A DNA stretch of 64,000 nt, taken from contig NZ_BMPY01000008.1 of assembly GCF_014647835.1 (NCBI RefSeq), positions 1 to 64,000 of the forward strand, written 5' to 3'. Both the position numbers and the translations under genes were made by a program. Below are positions 51,084 through 58,649 of the stretch, in pieces. This stretch comes from Microbispora rosea subsp. aerata. GTDB taxonomy: Bacteria > Actinomycetota > Actinomycetes > Streptosporangiales > Streptosporangiaceae. The notes below the pieces were generated by a model that did no database searches, was not told where the DNA came from, and was given only the letters and a program-made list of their open reading frames with translations. Numbering within the stretch: the first letter of the stretch is position 1; each line of letters starts with the position of its first letter.

Positions 51084-52544
51084 ATGGAGATCCGGCTGGA
51101 GGGCACCGGCGGCCCGGAGGGCTGGCCCGTCCCCGGCTGTCCCTGCGCCTCCTGCGGCCGGCTCACCCCCGGCCACCGGCGTCCGGCCTCCATCGTGATC
51201 GACGGCCGCGTACGGCTCACGGCCACGGCTGCAGGACCGGCGGCGGTCACGGCGGCGGGACCCACGACGTCCGCCGGTACGGCGGGCTCGACGTCCTGCG
51301 GTACGGCGGGCGCGGCGTCCGTGGATGTGCCGGGACACCCGCACGGCCCGGGGGACCACGTGTCCGACGGCTATGTGATCCGCCGGACGGCCGACGGCTG
51401 CGAGGTCACCGGACCCGACGGCGGCAGCCTTCTGTACGCGGTCGGCCCCGTCACCGGCTTCTCCGAGCCGGACGACGGCAGGCCCTTCGACGTGGTGCTC
51501 ATGGACTTGCCCGACCGGCCGGAGCGGCTGGGCGACCTGCGCCGCCGGGGACGCATCACGTCCACGACCCGGATCATCGCGGTTCACCTCGACCACCGCG
51601 CGCTCTCCGAGGCGGAGCTGGCCCGCCGTCTCACCTTCTGGGGCGCGGCAGCCGCCGCCGACGGAACCGTCATGGAAACGGCAGCCTCAAAGAGGCCGGG
51701 TTCCGAAGAGCCGGGCTCACAGACGACGGACTCGCGAGGGCCGGGCTCGCAGAAGCCTGGTTCGGAGAGGGTGAGCCTAGAGGGAGCGAGCCCACAGGCA
51801 GCGGACTCGGAGTGGCCGACCTCGAAGATTCCAGGCCCACAGGCGGCGAACGCGCAGAGGTCGCGTTCCGAGGGGCAAAGCTCAAAGGAAGCGAGCCCAC
51901 AGGCAGCGGACTCGGAGTGGCCGGGCTCGCAAGGACCGGTCCCGTTGGCTGCGAATAGAGAGGCGGCGGATGGGGAGGCGGCGCGGCAGGTGCGGGCGCG
52001 CAGGACGCTGCTGCTGGGCGGCTCCCGGTCCGGCAAGTCAGAGGAGGCCGAGCTCCGCCTCGCCGCCGAACCCGAGGTGACCTACGTGGCCACCGGTCCC
52101 TCGGGCGGGGACGACCCGGCCTGGCTCGCCCGCGTACGGGCACACAGGGAACGGCGCCCGGCGCACTGGCGGACCATGGAGACGACCGACCTCGAGGCCG
52201 TCCTGTCGGGCGAGCCGGGGACGTTCCTCATCGACGGCATCGGCACCTGGCTCGCCGCCGTGTTCGACGAGTGCGCCGCCTGGCCGGACGACACGCGCGG
52301 GGACGATCACCGCGCGGCCCTCGACCGGGTGACGCGGCGGTGCGACGCCCTGGTGGCCGCGTGGCGGGGCACTCGCTCCCGGGTGGTGGCGGTGAGCGAC
52401 GAGGTGGGCCTCGGGGTGATCCCGTCCACCCCCGCCGGACGGTTGTTCCGCGACGCGCTCGGCCGCCTCAACCAGGCACTCGCCCGCGAGTCGGAGGACG
52501 TCGCCCTGGTGGTCGCCGGCCGCGTCGTCCCGCTGCCCCTTTGA
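51084..52544 (+). CDS. cobU: Adenosylcobinamide kinase/guanylyltransferase with N-terminal MBL-like region
   Basis: A 486-residue fusion. Residues 1-195 resemble the metallo-beta-lactamase-like N-terminus seen in actinobacterial CobU proteins (MEIRLEGTGGPEGWPVPGC start). Residues about 197-300 are a Ser/Pro/Gly-rich linker with an internal 35-codon duplication. CobU proper starts at the P-loop LLLGGSRSGKSEEAE (about residue 312) and includes VTYVATGPS, the guanylation-histidine region AHRERRPAHW, and VSDEVGLGVIP. It phosphorylates adenosylcobinamide and attaches GMP in cobalamin nucleotide-loop assembly. AAAGG precedes the ATG. cobS follows 450 bases on. Confidence 0.87.
   Translation: MEIRLEGTGGPEGWPVPGCPCASCGRLTPGHRRPASIVIDGRVRLTATAAGPAAVTAAGPTTSAGTAGSTSCGTAGAASVDVPGHPHGPGDHVSDGYVIRRTADGCEVTGPDGGSLLYAVGPVTGFSEPDDGRPFDVVLMDLPDRPERLGDLRRRGRITSTTRIIAVHLDHRALSEAELARRLTFWGAAAAADGTVMETAASKRPGSEEPGSQTTDSRGPGSQKPGSERVSLEGASPQAADSEWPTSKIPGPQAANAQRSRSEGQSSKEASPQAADSEWPGSQGPVPLAANREAADGEAARQVRARRTLLLGGSRSGKSEEAELRLAAEPEVTYVATGPSGGDDPAWLARVRAHRERRPAHWRTMETTDLEAVLSGEPGTFLIDGIGTWLAAVFDECAAWPDDTRGDDHRAALDRVTRRCDALVAAWRGTRSRVVAVSDEVGLGVIPSTPAGRLFRDALGRLNQALARESEDVALVVAGRVVPLPL
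51786..51923 (+). repeat. Duplicated 33-base block in the cobU linker
   Basis: An identical 33-base segment occurs at 51786-51818 and 51891-51923, 105 bases apart, encoding ASPQAADSEWP twice. The surrounding sequence is a looser array of GAGCCGGGCTC-like units. Confidence 0.85.
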
Positions 52545-52868
52545 CTTCCTCCCCTGCTCAAACCCTGCCCCGGATCGGGCCCTCCCCCGCTCAAGTCTTG
52601 TCCCCGCCGCGTTCCCTCCCCTCTCAACCCTGTCTCTGCCTGGACTTCCGCTCCCCGCGCGGACCTTCCCGCTCGAATCCCGCCCAGGCTTGCCCCCGCT
52701 CACACCGTCCCCGTCCGGGCTTCCCCTTCGCATCCGCCCTTTTGTCCCCGACCCGGATCCCTGCGCAGTATCTGTCCCGGTCAGAAGCGGGGGGTTGCGG
52801 TCCCATGGGGCGGGCTTCCTGTCTCACCGCTGACCATGATCGGAGGGCCCGGGATGAGGGGGGAACGC
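52545..52868. other. Pyrimidine-rich degenerate repeat tract between cobU and cobS
   Basis: From about 52550 to 52750 the plus strand is strongly C/T-rich, with loosely repeated CCCCGCTCAA and CCTG elements. No coding signal is present. The last 100 bases hold the promoter of the small ORF ahead of cobS. No cobalamin riboswitch is visible. Confidence 0.6.
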
Positions 52869-52882
52869 TACGATCTCCCCTC
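52869..52882 (+). promoter_or_regulatory. Putative -10 of the cobS transcript
   Basis: TACGAT at 52869-52874, eight bases, then the ATG at 52883 of a short ORF that overlaps cobS. Confidence 0.45.
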
Positions 52883-53002
52883 ATGCCCGATAAACCTCGC
52901 ATGAGCGAGCGGACGAGCGGACACCACGCGTTTCGCGAGGCGTCGGCCTGCGCGCCCACGGCACGGCCGAACTCCGAGCCGCAGGGCGAGGGGGCGGCGT
53001 GA
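52883..53002 (+). CDS. 39-residue leader ORF coupled to cobS
   Basis: ATG at 52883 to TGA at 53000-53002, overlapping the cobS GTG as GTGA. The peptide begins MPDKPRMSERTSGHHAF and ends EPQGEGAA; no family is recognised. The GAGGGGG that forms its last codons is the cobS ribosome site. With a -10 eight bases before its start it is probably leaderless. It may simply deliver ribosomes to cobS. Confidence 0.45.
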   Translation: MPDKPRMSERTSGHHAFREASACAPTARPNSEPQGEGAA

Positions 53003-53976
53003 GCGCCCTCGGCACGGCCTGGCGGTTCGCGCTCGGGACGTTCACCGTCTTCCCCGTACGGCCCGTGGACGTGGACCGCGCGGTGGCGGGACGGGCCATG
53101 TCGCTGGCGCCCTTCGCCGGTGTGCTCCTCGGCCTGGCCGGCGCGGTGGTGTTCGCGGTCGCCGGTGCGTTGTCGGGCTCGGCGCTGGTCGGCGCCGTCC
53201 TCGCGGTGGGGGCGCTGGCGTGGCTGACGCGGGCCCTGCACCTGGACGGCCTGGCGGACCTGGCCGACGGGCTCGGCAGCGGCAAACCGGCGGACGAGAC
53301 GCTGGAGGTGATGAAGCGCTCGGACATCGGCCCGTTCGGGGTCGTCACCGTCGTGATCGTGCTGTTCGTCCAGGTGGCCGCGCTGTCGCGGGCCGGGGCC
53401 GTCGCCTGGGTCATGCTGGTGACGGCCGTGGCGACCGGCAGGCTGGCCGTCACGTGGGCCTGCCGCGAGGGCGTGCCCGCCGCCCGGCCGACCGGTCTCG
53501 GCGCGCTCGTCGCCGGCACCGTACGGCGGGGCACGGCGATCGCGGCGACCATCGCCACGGCGGCCGTCGTGGCGCTGCTCGCCCTCGTGGCGACCGGCGG
53601 GCCGGCGGTTCTTCGCGCCTCGGACACCGGCGCGTCCGAGATCGCCGTGGATGCCGGCGGACCTTCCGTCGGCGCGAGCGTCTTCGGCTCCACCTCCTAC
53701 TCCCCTCTCGAGCAGTTCGTGTCCCCCGGCATGTTGCAGGAGTGGGCCGTCGACGCGGGCATGCGGCCCGCCGGAGTGCTGCACCGCCTGTCGGACGATC
53801 CGTACCTGATCGCGGTGGCCGGGCTGCTGCCGGCGATGGCGGCCGGGCTGGGGGCCGCCGCCCTGCTGCGCCGCCGGGCCGTACGGCGGCTGGGCGGCGT
53901 CACGGGCGACGTGCTCGGCGCCGTGGTGGAGACGGCCACGACGGCGACGCTGGTGGCGGCCGTGCTGCTGGTGTGA
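52999..53976 (+). CDS. cobS: Adenosylcobinamide-GDP ribazoletransferase (cobalamin synthase)
   Basis: A 325-residue inner-membrane enzyme that joins adenosylcobinamide-GDP and alpha-ribazole. Motifs: FALGTFTVFPVRPVD start, HLDGLADLADGLGSGKPADETLEVMKRSDIGPFG with the metal-binding Asp residues, and the C-terminal GDVLGAVVETATTATLV. GTG with GAGGGGG upstream. It is about 70 residues longer than usual because of an extra hydrophilic segment at about residues 200-265 (SDTGASEIAVDAGGPSVG region). CobT and CobC are not in the window. Confidence 0.93.
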   Translation: MSALGTAWRFALGTFTVFPVRPVDVDRAVAGRAMSLAPFAGVLLGLAGAVVFAVAGALSGSALVGAVLAVGALAWLTRALHLDGLADLADGLGSGKPADETLEVMKRSDIGPFGVVTVVIVLFVQVAALSRAGAVAWVMLVTAVATGRLAVTWACREGVPAARPTGLGALVAGTVRRGTAIAATIATAAVVALLALVATGGPAVLRASDTGASEIAVDAGGPSVGASVFGSTSYSPLEQFVSPGMLQEWAVDAGMRPAGVLHRLSDDPYLIAVAGLLPAMAAGLGAAALLRRRAVRRLGGVTGDVLGAVVETATTATLVAAVLLV

Positions 53977-54009
53977 GGGTGCCGGGCGCGGCGCGTCAGC
54001 CGGGGTGCG

Positions 54010-55035
54010 TCAGCGGGGTGCGGTGACGGGGCGCAGCCGGTAGACGGCGAGGACGACGACCGCGAGCAGCGCCCAGCCGGCGATCCCCGTGATCCCGGCG
54101 AGCAGCGTGTTCGGCGGGGCGTCCGCGTCGCCGAGAAGCAGCGCCAAGCCGGTCAGGGCGTTCAGTGAGCCGTGCGCGATGACCGCGGGCCACACGCTGC
54201 GCGTGCGCAGCCGCGTCCAGCCGAGCAGCGCCCCGAACAGGACGCAGAAGACGACGAACACCGGCGCCGCCCAGGCGCCGAGCGCCGGGTAGTTGTACCC
54301 CTTGAGCGTGAGCGGAGCGTGCCACAGGCCCCAGATCACGCCGGACAGCGCCAGCGCGGGCCACACCCGGGCGGGCCGCCACTCCCCCGAACCGGACGCC
54401 CCCAAGCCGGACTCCGCCGACGCTGACTCCCCCGGTCCCGACTGCCCAGATCCGGGCTCCCCCGAGCCGGGTTCTCCCGCCCGCGCAGGCGAGACCGCCG
54501 GATCGCCGAGCAGGCGCGGCAGCAGCCAGCCCCGCCAGCCCCACTCCTCGCCGAGCGCGGGAATCGCGTTCAGGAACGGGGCGATCAGCGCGGCCTGCGC
54601 CGCCTGGATCGCGAACAGGACCGGCGGCTCCAGCGGCACCCGGTCGAGCGCCGCGCCCATCTGCTCGCGAAACAGGCTCAGACCGTGGAAATCGAGACTC
54701 ACCAGCCCGGCGGCGGCGCTGGCCAAGAGCGCGACGGCCACGAGGAGCGGCACGCCGAGCAGGGCCGCCGCCGTAAGCGCGACGGTCCTTCCCCGGCGGG
54801 GCCCGAACGTGAGCCCGGTCGCCCTCGCCCACTCCCGCAGCGGCGTGCCGCGCCGCCGCAGCACCCGCACGGCCAGTACGCCGAGGGAAGGCGTCAGCAT
54901 CATCAGTCCCCCGACCAGCGCGAAGGCCGGTGAGCCGAGCGGCACGGCGCCGAGCCAGACGGGCAGCGCGATCAGCCAGGAGGCCCCGAACGCGACGAGG
55001 AGGAAGAGCCAGACATCGGCGTAGCGCCGGATCAC
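54010..55035 (-). CDS. CPBP-family intramembrane metalloprotease
   Basis: A 341-residue protein with about eight hydrophobic helices. CPBP (Abi, PF02517) motifs are in order: GEEWGWRGWLLPRLLG (EExxxR), then WGLWHAPLTL (first metal His) and AHGSLNAL (second His). Between the first two motifs is a Gly/Ser/Pro/Glu repeat insertion of about 35 residues (GEPGSGEPGSGQSGPGES), unusual inside a protease core. GTG at 55035 has AGAAAGG upstream. CPBP proteases cut prenylated-like or membrane peptides and include bacteriocin immunity proteins; the substrate is unknown. Confidence 0.85.
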   Translation of the reverse strand: MIRRYADVWLFLLVAFGASWLIALPVWLGAVPLGSPAFALVGGLMMLTPSLGVLAVRVLRRRGTPLREWARATGLTFGPRRGRTVALTAAALLGVPLLVAVALLASAAAGLVSLDFHGLSLFREQMGAALDRVPLEPPVLFAIQAAQAALIAPFLNAIPALGEEWGWRGWLLPRLLGDPAVSPARAGEPGSGEPGSGQSGPGESASAESGLGASGSGEWRPARVWPALALSGVIWGLWHAPLTLKGYNYPALGAWAAPVFVVFCVLFGALLGWTRLRTRSVWPAVIAHGSLNALTGLALLLGDADAPPNTLLAGITGIAGWALLAVVVLAVYRLRPVTAPR

Positions 55036-55090
55036 GGTCGTCACCTTTCTGGAGGGGGAGGACGGGGGACAGTTGTTGGGGGCGGGGTTT

Positions 55091-55202
55091 CCGGGCGGGC
55101 TCCGACGGCACTCCCGGCCGGACTCTCTCGGCACTCCGGCCGGGCTCCCACGGCGTTCCAGCCGGACTGCCTTGAAACTCCCGGCCGGGCCCCTGCGGGA
55201 CC
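55091..55202. repeat. Five imperfect 22-23-base tandem repeats
   Basis: Copies at 55091-55113, 55114-55136, 55137-55158, 55159-55180 and 55181-55202 share CCGGCCGG followed by a variable block and a (C/A)ACTC end. They lie in the non-coding stretch upstream of the CPBP gene. No coding role. Confidence 0.65.
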
Positions 55203-55482
55203 GGTGTCGCGGGCGGCCGCACGGGTGGCGGCCCGGTGGCCGCGCCGGAGCGCAGCCCTGCGGACCTGCCGGTGCCGGCGCTCCATCCGGGATGCCCGCC
55301 GCGGAACGCGGGGAGCGAAAGCGGCGAACGTCAGCGTCAGGCTGTTGCCCGCGATCTGGCCGACGTCCGAGCCGCCCGCGTCGCTTTCCGAGGCGACCCG
55401 CACCGCGACGCCGATCACCACCGGCGGGGAGCGCCCCGCCGGAACGCTCCCGGGTCACGAAGAACCGCACGAGGAAACCCGC
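55203..55482. other. Remainder of the gap upstream of the CPBP gene
   Basis: Together with the repeats this makes a 447-base gene-free stretch between the CPBP start and the DUF1648 stop. No promoter, hairpin or ORF stands out. Confidence 0.5.
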
Positions 55483-56481
55483 TCAGGCGCGGCGGCGGTC
55501 GACGAGGGCGTTGATCAGGGCGGCTCCCGTGGCGGCGTCGTCCACGGTGATCGCCAGCTCGCCGCCGGAGGTGTATCGGACGACCAGGCACTCTCCGCCG
55601 CGGATCATGATCGTGGCGCGTCCCGGGAGGCCGCGGTAGCCCCATCCGCCCATCTGGGACGGGTAGCGCTCCTCCACCCACGCCCGTTCCACGCGGTCGA
55701 GCCGTACGCTGCGCGAAGGCCACCGCAGCGGGCCGACCGACACGGTCAGCGCTTCGGGGACGACCCGTACGGAGACCGACGACAGCACCGCGCCGACCAG
55801 GGCCGTCAGGCCGAGCGGCACCACGGCGCTCCAGCCGCCGGACAGGCCGCCGGACAGGGACAGGCTCGCCGTGACCACCGCGGCGGCGGTGGCCACGAGC
55901 GCGATCCAGGCCGCCCAGGGCGCGGTGGTGGTGGAGACCCACACGGGCCGCTTGCCGGGGGTGAGGTCGATCAGCGGCCCCGGAGGCGGCGGCGTGGCGG
56001 GAACGTCCGGGCCGCGCCGCCCGGCGAGCCAGCCGAGCGCCCCGAGCGCGATGGGCGCGGCGACGACCACCGCGGGCTGCCAGCTCACGGTCGCCGCCCG
56101 CGTCCAGTCGCCGCGGTCGAGGTTGGCGGCGATCGTGACGGCCTGCGTGGCGACGATGAAGGCGCCCGCCCAGGCCAGTCCGGCGCACAGGCAGGCGCGC
56201 GTGGTCCGGCGGGCCAGGTTGCGGCCCCGCGCCGCGACGCCGACGCTGATCCCCGCGACGGCGGCCCACATCACGAGCAGGAAGAGCAGGAAGGCGGCGG
56301 ACGACATGGAGTCGTCGGGCCGCCCGGACGGCCCCCAGTGGGTGGCCAGCGGGTCGGGCAGGCGGGAGCCGTACGCCAGCGGCACCGCCACGAGCACGGC
56401 GGCGACCAGCACGGCCCAGGCCGCGACGGCCGCCACGAACCGGGTGCGGATGCCGCTCACAGCGCTGCGCGGGTCGGTCAT
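55483..56481 (-). CDS. DUF1648 membrane protein
   Basis: A 332-residue protein with about seven hydrophobic helices. The DUF1648 signature is in the first loop (LPDPLATHWGPSGRPDDSMSS). The C-terminal 80 residues are a soluble PH-like portion (RSVRLDRVERAWVEERYP, TIMIRGGECLVVRYTSGGELAITVDD). The ATG overlaps the stop of the upstream GntR gene (ATGA), so it is co-translated with it. GntR-DUF1648 pairs are frequent in actinomycetes; the protein may sense or relieve membrane or antibiotic stress. Function unknown. Confidence 0.82.
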   Translation of the reverse strand: MTDPRSAVSGIRTRFVAAVAAWAVLVAAVLVAVPLAYGSRLPDPLATHWGPSGRPDDSMSSAAFLLFLLVMWAAVAGISVGVAARGRNLARRTTRACLCAGLAWAGAFIVATQAVTIAANLDRGDWTRAATVSWQPAVVVAAPIALGALGWLAGRRGPDVPATPPPPGPLIDLTPGKRPVWVSTTTAPWAAWIALVATAAAVVTASLSLSGGLSGGWSAVVPLGLTALVGAVLSSVSVRVVPEALTVSVGPLRWPSRSVRLDRVERAWVEERYPSQMGGWGYRGLPGRATIMIRGGECLVVRYTSGGELAITVDDAATGAALINALVDRRRA

Positions 56482-56882
56482 GAGGTCTCCTTGCCGAAGT
56501 CTCCGCCGGGCTCCTCGCCCGGTTCCTCGCCGATGTCCTTGATGTCCTTGATGAGGGTGATCACGTCGTCCGCGGTGAGGCCGTACCCGGCGGCCTCGTC
56601 GAGCAGCTCGCGCACACGCGTCCTGAGCGCCTCGCGGCCGTCCGGCCGCCGCAGCACGGACACCCCGCGCCCACGGCGGAACTCCAGCAGTCCCTCGTCC
56701 CGCAGCTCGCGGAGCGAGCGCAGCACCGTGTTCGCGTTGACGCCCAGAGCGTCGGCCAGGTCCCGGGCCGGAGGAAGCCGATCGCCGGGGGCGACGTCCC
56801 CGGCCGTGATCGCACGCCTGATGGCGGCGGCCACCTGTTCATGCAGCGGCCGCGGATCGTTGAGGTCGAGTGTGAGCAACAT
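56478..56882 (-). CDS. GntR-family regulator (YtrA subfamily)
   Basis: A 134-residue transcription factor with only a winged helix-turn-helix (residues about 8-75: PLHEQVAAAIRRAITAGDVAPGDRLPPARDLADALGVNANTV, i.e. in segments the GntR consensus) and a short helical tail typical of YtrA regulators. The ATG at 56882 matches the family start MLLTLDLNDPRPLHEQ. Two matching palindromes lie immediately upstream, one touching the start codon. It is the first gene of a two-gene operon with DUF1648 and is very probably autoregulatory. Confidence 0.9.
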   Translation of the reverse strand: MLLTLDLNDPRPLHEQVAAAIRRAITAGDVAPGDRLPPARDLADALGVNANTVLRSLRELRDEGLLEFRRGRGVSVLRRPDGREALRTRVRELLDEAAGYGLTADDVITLIKDIKDIGEEPGEEPGGDFGKETS

Positions 56883-56903
56883 GGTGCTAGTGACGCTATC
56901 ACC
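56883..56903. promoter_or_regulatory. GntR operator 1
   Basis: GGTGCTAG-N5-CTATCACC, a 21-base inverted repeat with one mismatch between arms. It starts one base from the GntR ATG, so a bound protein would block its expression. Confidence 0.75.
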
Positions 56904-56923
56904 ATCCATCGATAGATGATGAT

Positions 56924-56944
56924 AGTGCTAGCGCAACTAGCACC
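56924..56944. promoter_or_regulatory. GntR operator 2
   Basis: AGTGCTAG-N5-CTAGCACC, the same consensus as operator 1 with one mismatch, centred 41 bases (about four helical turns) away. The sequence between the two also forms an 11-base imperfect inverted repeat. Confidence 0.75.
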
Positions 56945-57003
56945 ATATGGACTACTGATTGGTAGGATGAACCCTCGTTTATGCGTAGCCGAGGGAGCCC
57001 AGC

Positions 57004-57017
57004 TAGCATCGGCTCAC
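57004..57017 (+). promoter_or_regulatory. Putative -10 of pepA (leaderless GTG)
   Basis: TAGCAT at 57004-57009, eight bases, GTG at 57018. Confidence 0.45.
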
Positions 57018-58526
57018 GTGACCACAGTGCGCGTAAACGCATCTGACACGGTCTCCATAGAGACCGGAGCTCTCATATTCGGCGTCCATACGACCTCGGA
57101 GGGGCCGCGCCCGGCCCCCGGAGCCGAGGCCCTCGACCAGGCACTGGACGGCCGACTCGCCGAGATCCTCACCACAATGGGGTTCACCGGCAAGGCAGAG
57201 GAAGTCGTAAAGATCCCGACCTTCGGCGCGCGGACCGCGCCGGTCGCCGTCGCCGTGGGCCTCGGCGACGCGCCCGCGGGGGACTACGACCCGGAGACCC
57301 TGCGCCGCGCGGCCGGGGCGGCCGTCCGGTCCCTCTCGGGGACGGCGACCGCCACGCTCGCGCTGCCCGCCCGTACGGCCGCCGAGGCGGAGGCCGTGGC
57401 GCTGGGCGGCCTGCTGGGCGCCTACGACTTCACGCGGTACCGCACCGGCGGTGACCGCAAGCCGCCGGTGGGCGAGCTGACCCTCCTGTCCGGCGCGGCC
57501 GGGGCCGAGGACGCCGTCGCGCACGCGGCGACTCTCGCCGACGCGGTCACCCTCGTACGCGACCTGGTGAACACGCCGCCGTCCGACCTGTGGCCCGCGC
57601 GCTTCGCCGAGATCGCCCAGGAGACCGGCGGCCAGGCCGGCCTGTCCGTGGAGGTGCTGGACGAGGTCCGGCTCAAGGAGGACGGCTACGGCGGCATCAT
57701 CGGCGTCGGGCAGGGCTCGATCAACCCGCCGCGCCTGGTCCGCGTCTCCTACAGCCACCCCGAGGCCACCCGGAAGGTCGCGTTCGTCGGCAAGGGCATC
57801 ACCTTCGACTCCGGCGGCCTGTCGCTCAAGCCCACCACGTCCATGGACTGGATGAAGTCGGACATGGGCGGCGCCGGGGCCGTGTTCGGCGCGCTGGTCG
57901 CGATCGCCCGGCTCGGCCTGCGCGTCAACGCGGTCGGCTACCTCTGCCTGGCCGAGAACATGCCCTCGGGCAGCGCGCAGCGCCCCTCCGACGTCCTGCG
58001 CACCTACAGCGGCAAGACCGTCGAGGTGCTCGACACCGACGCCGAGGGCCGCCTGGTGCTGATCGACGGCATCGCCCGCGCCGCCGAGGACGAGCCCGAC
58101 GTGATCATCGACGTCGCCACCCTGACCGGCGCCCAGATCGTGGCGCTCGGGTGGCGTACGGCCGGCGTGATGGCCAACGACGACTCCCTGCGCGAGGAGG
58201 TCGTGCGCATCGCCGGCGAGCAGGGCGAGGGCGCCTGGGGCATGCCGCTGCCCGCCGAGCTGCGCAAGGGGCTCGACTCCGCGGTCGCCGACATCGCCAA
58301 CCTCCAGCCCGAGCGGTGGGGCAGCATGCTCGCCGCGGGCGTCTTCCTGCGCGAGTTCGTGCCCGAGGGCGTCAAGTGGGCGCACATCGACATGGCCGGT
58401 CCCGCGTTCAACAAGGGCGAGCCGCACGGCTACACCCCCAAGGGCGGCACCGGCGCGATGACCCGCACGCTCGTCGCCGTCGCCGAGCACTACGCGGGGA
58501 ACGGCACGTCCGAGCAGGCTGTTTAA
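57018..58526 (+). CDS. pepA: Leucyl aminopeptidase (M17)
   Basis: A 502-residue hexameric cytosolic metallo-aminopeptidase. The C-terminal catalytic domain has the metal-binding lysine and Asp in GKGITFDSGGLSLKP, the KSDMGGAG block and the signature DTDAEGRLVL, followed by DVATLTGA. The N-terminal macro-like domain is about residues 1-170. GTG at 57018 was chosen because of the -10 eight bases upstream; the frame extends to an ATG inside the GntR operator region that is unlikely to be used. By context it corresponds to Rv2213 (pepB). Confidence 0.92.
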   Translation: MTTVRVNASDTVSIETGALIFGVHTTSEGPRPAPGAEALDQALDGRLAEILTTMGFTGKAEEVVKIPTFGARTAPVAVAVGLGDAPAGDYDPETLRRAAGAAVRSLSGTATATLALPARTAAEAEAVALGGLLGAYDFTRYRTGGDRKPPVGELTLLSGAAGAEDAVAHAATLADAVTLVRDLVNTPPSDLWPARFAEIAQETGGQAGLSVEVLDEVRLKEDGYGGIIGVGQGSINPPRLVRVSYSHPEATRKVAFVGKGITFDSGGLSLKPTTSMDWMKSDMGGAGAVFGALVAIARLGLRVNAVGYLCLAENMPSGSAQRPSDVLRTYSGKTVEVLDTDAEGRLVLIDGIARAAEDEPDVIIDVATLTGAQIVALGWRTAGVMANDDSLREEVVRIAGEQGEGAWGMPLPAELRKGLDSAVADIANLQPERWGSMLAAGVFLREFVPEGVKWAHIDMAGPAFNKGEPHGYTPKGGTGAMTRTLVAVAEHYAGNGTSEQAV

Positions 58527-58649
58527 ACAGGAAAGAGGCTCCGCCGGACCGCCGCGCGTACCCGAGCCGGAGCCACGATCTTCCGGGACAAGTGAAAAGA
58601 TGCTGCCGGGTCCTTTCCGGCGGTGTGAATACGACCAAGGAGCATTCCA

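Noticed and set aside
52545-52868. Cobalamin riboswitch upstream of cobS
   Set aside because: No B12-box or conserved core could be seen; the tract is C/T-rich degenerate repeat.
55204-56919. A 571-codon plus-strand frame over the DUF1648 and GntR genes
   Set aside because: Antisense shadow; the minus strand has a GntR helix-turn-helix, matching operators and an ATGA overlap.
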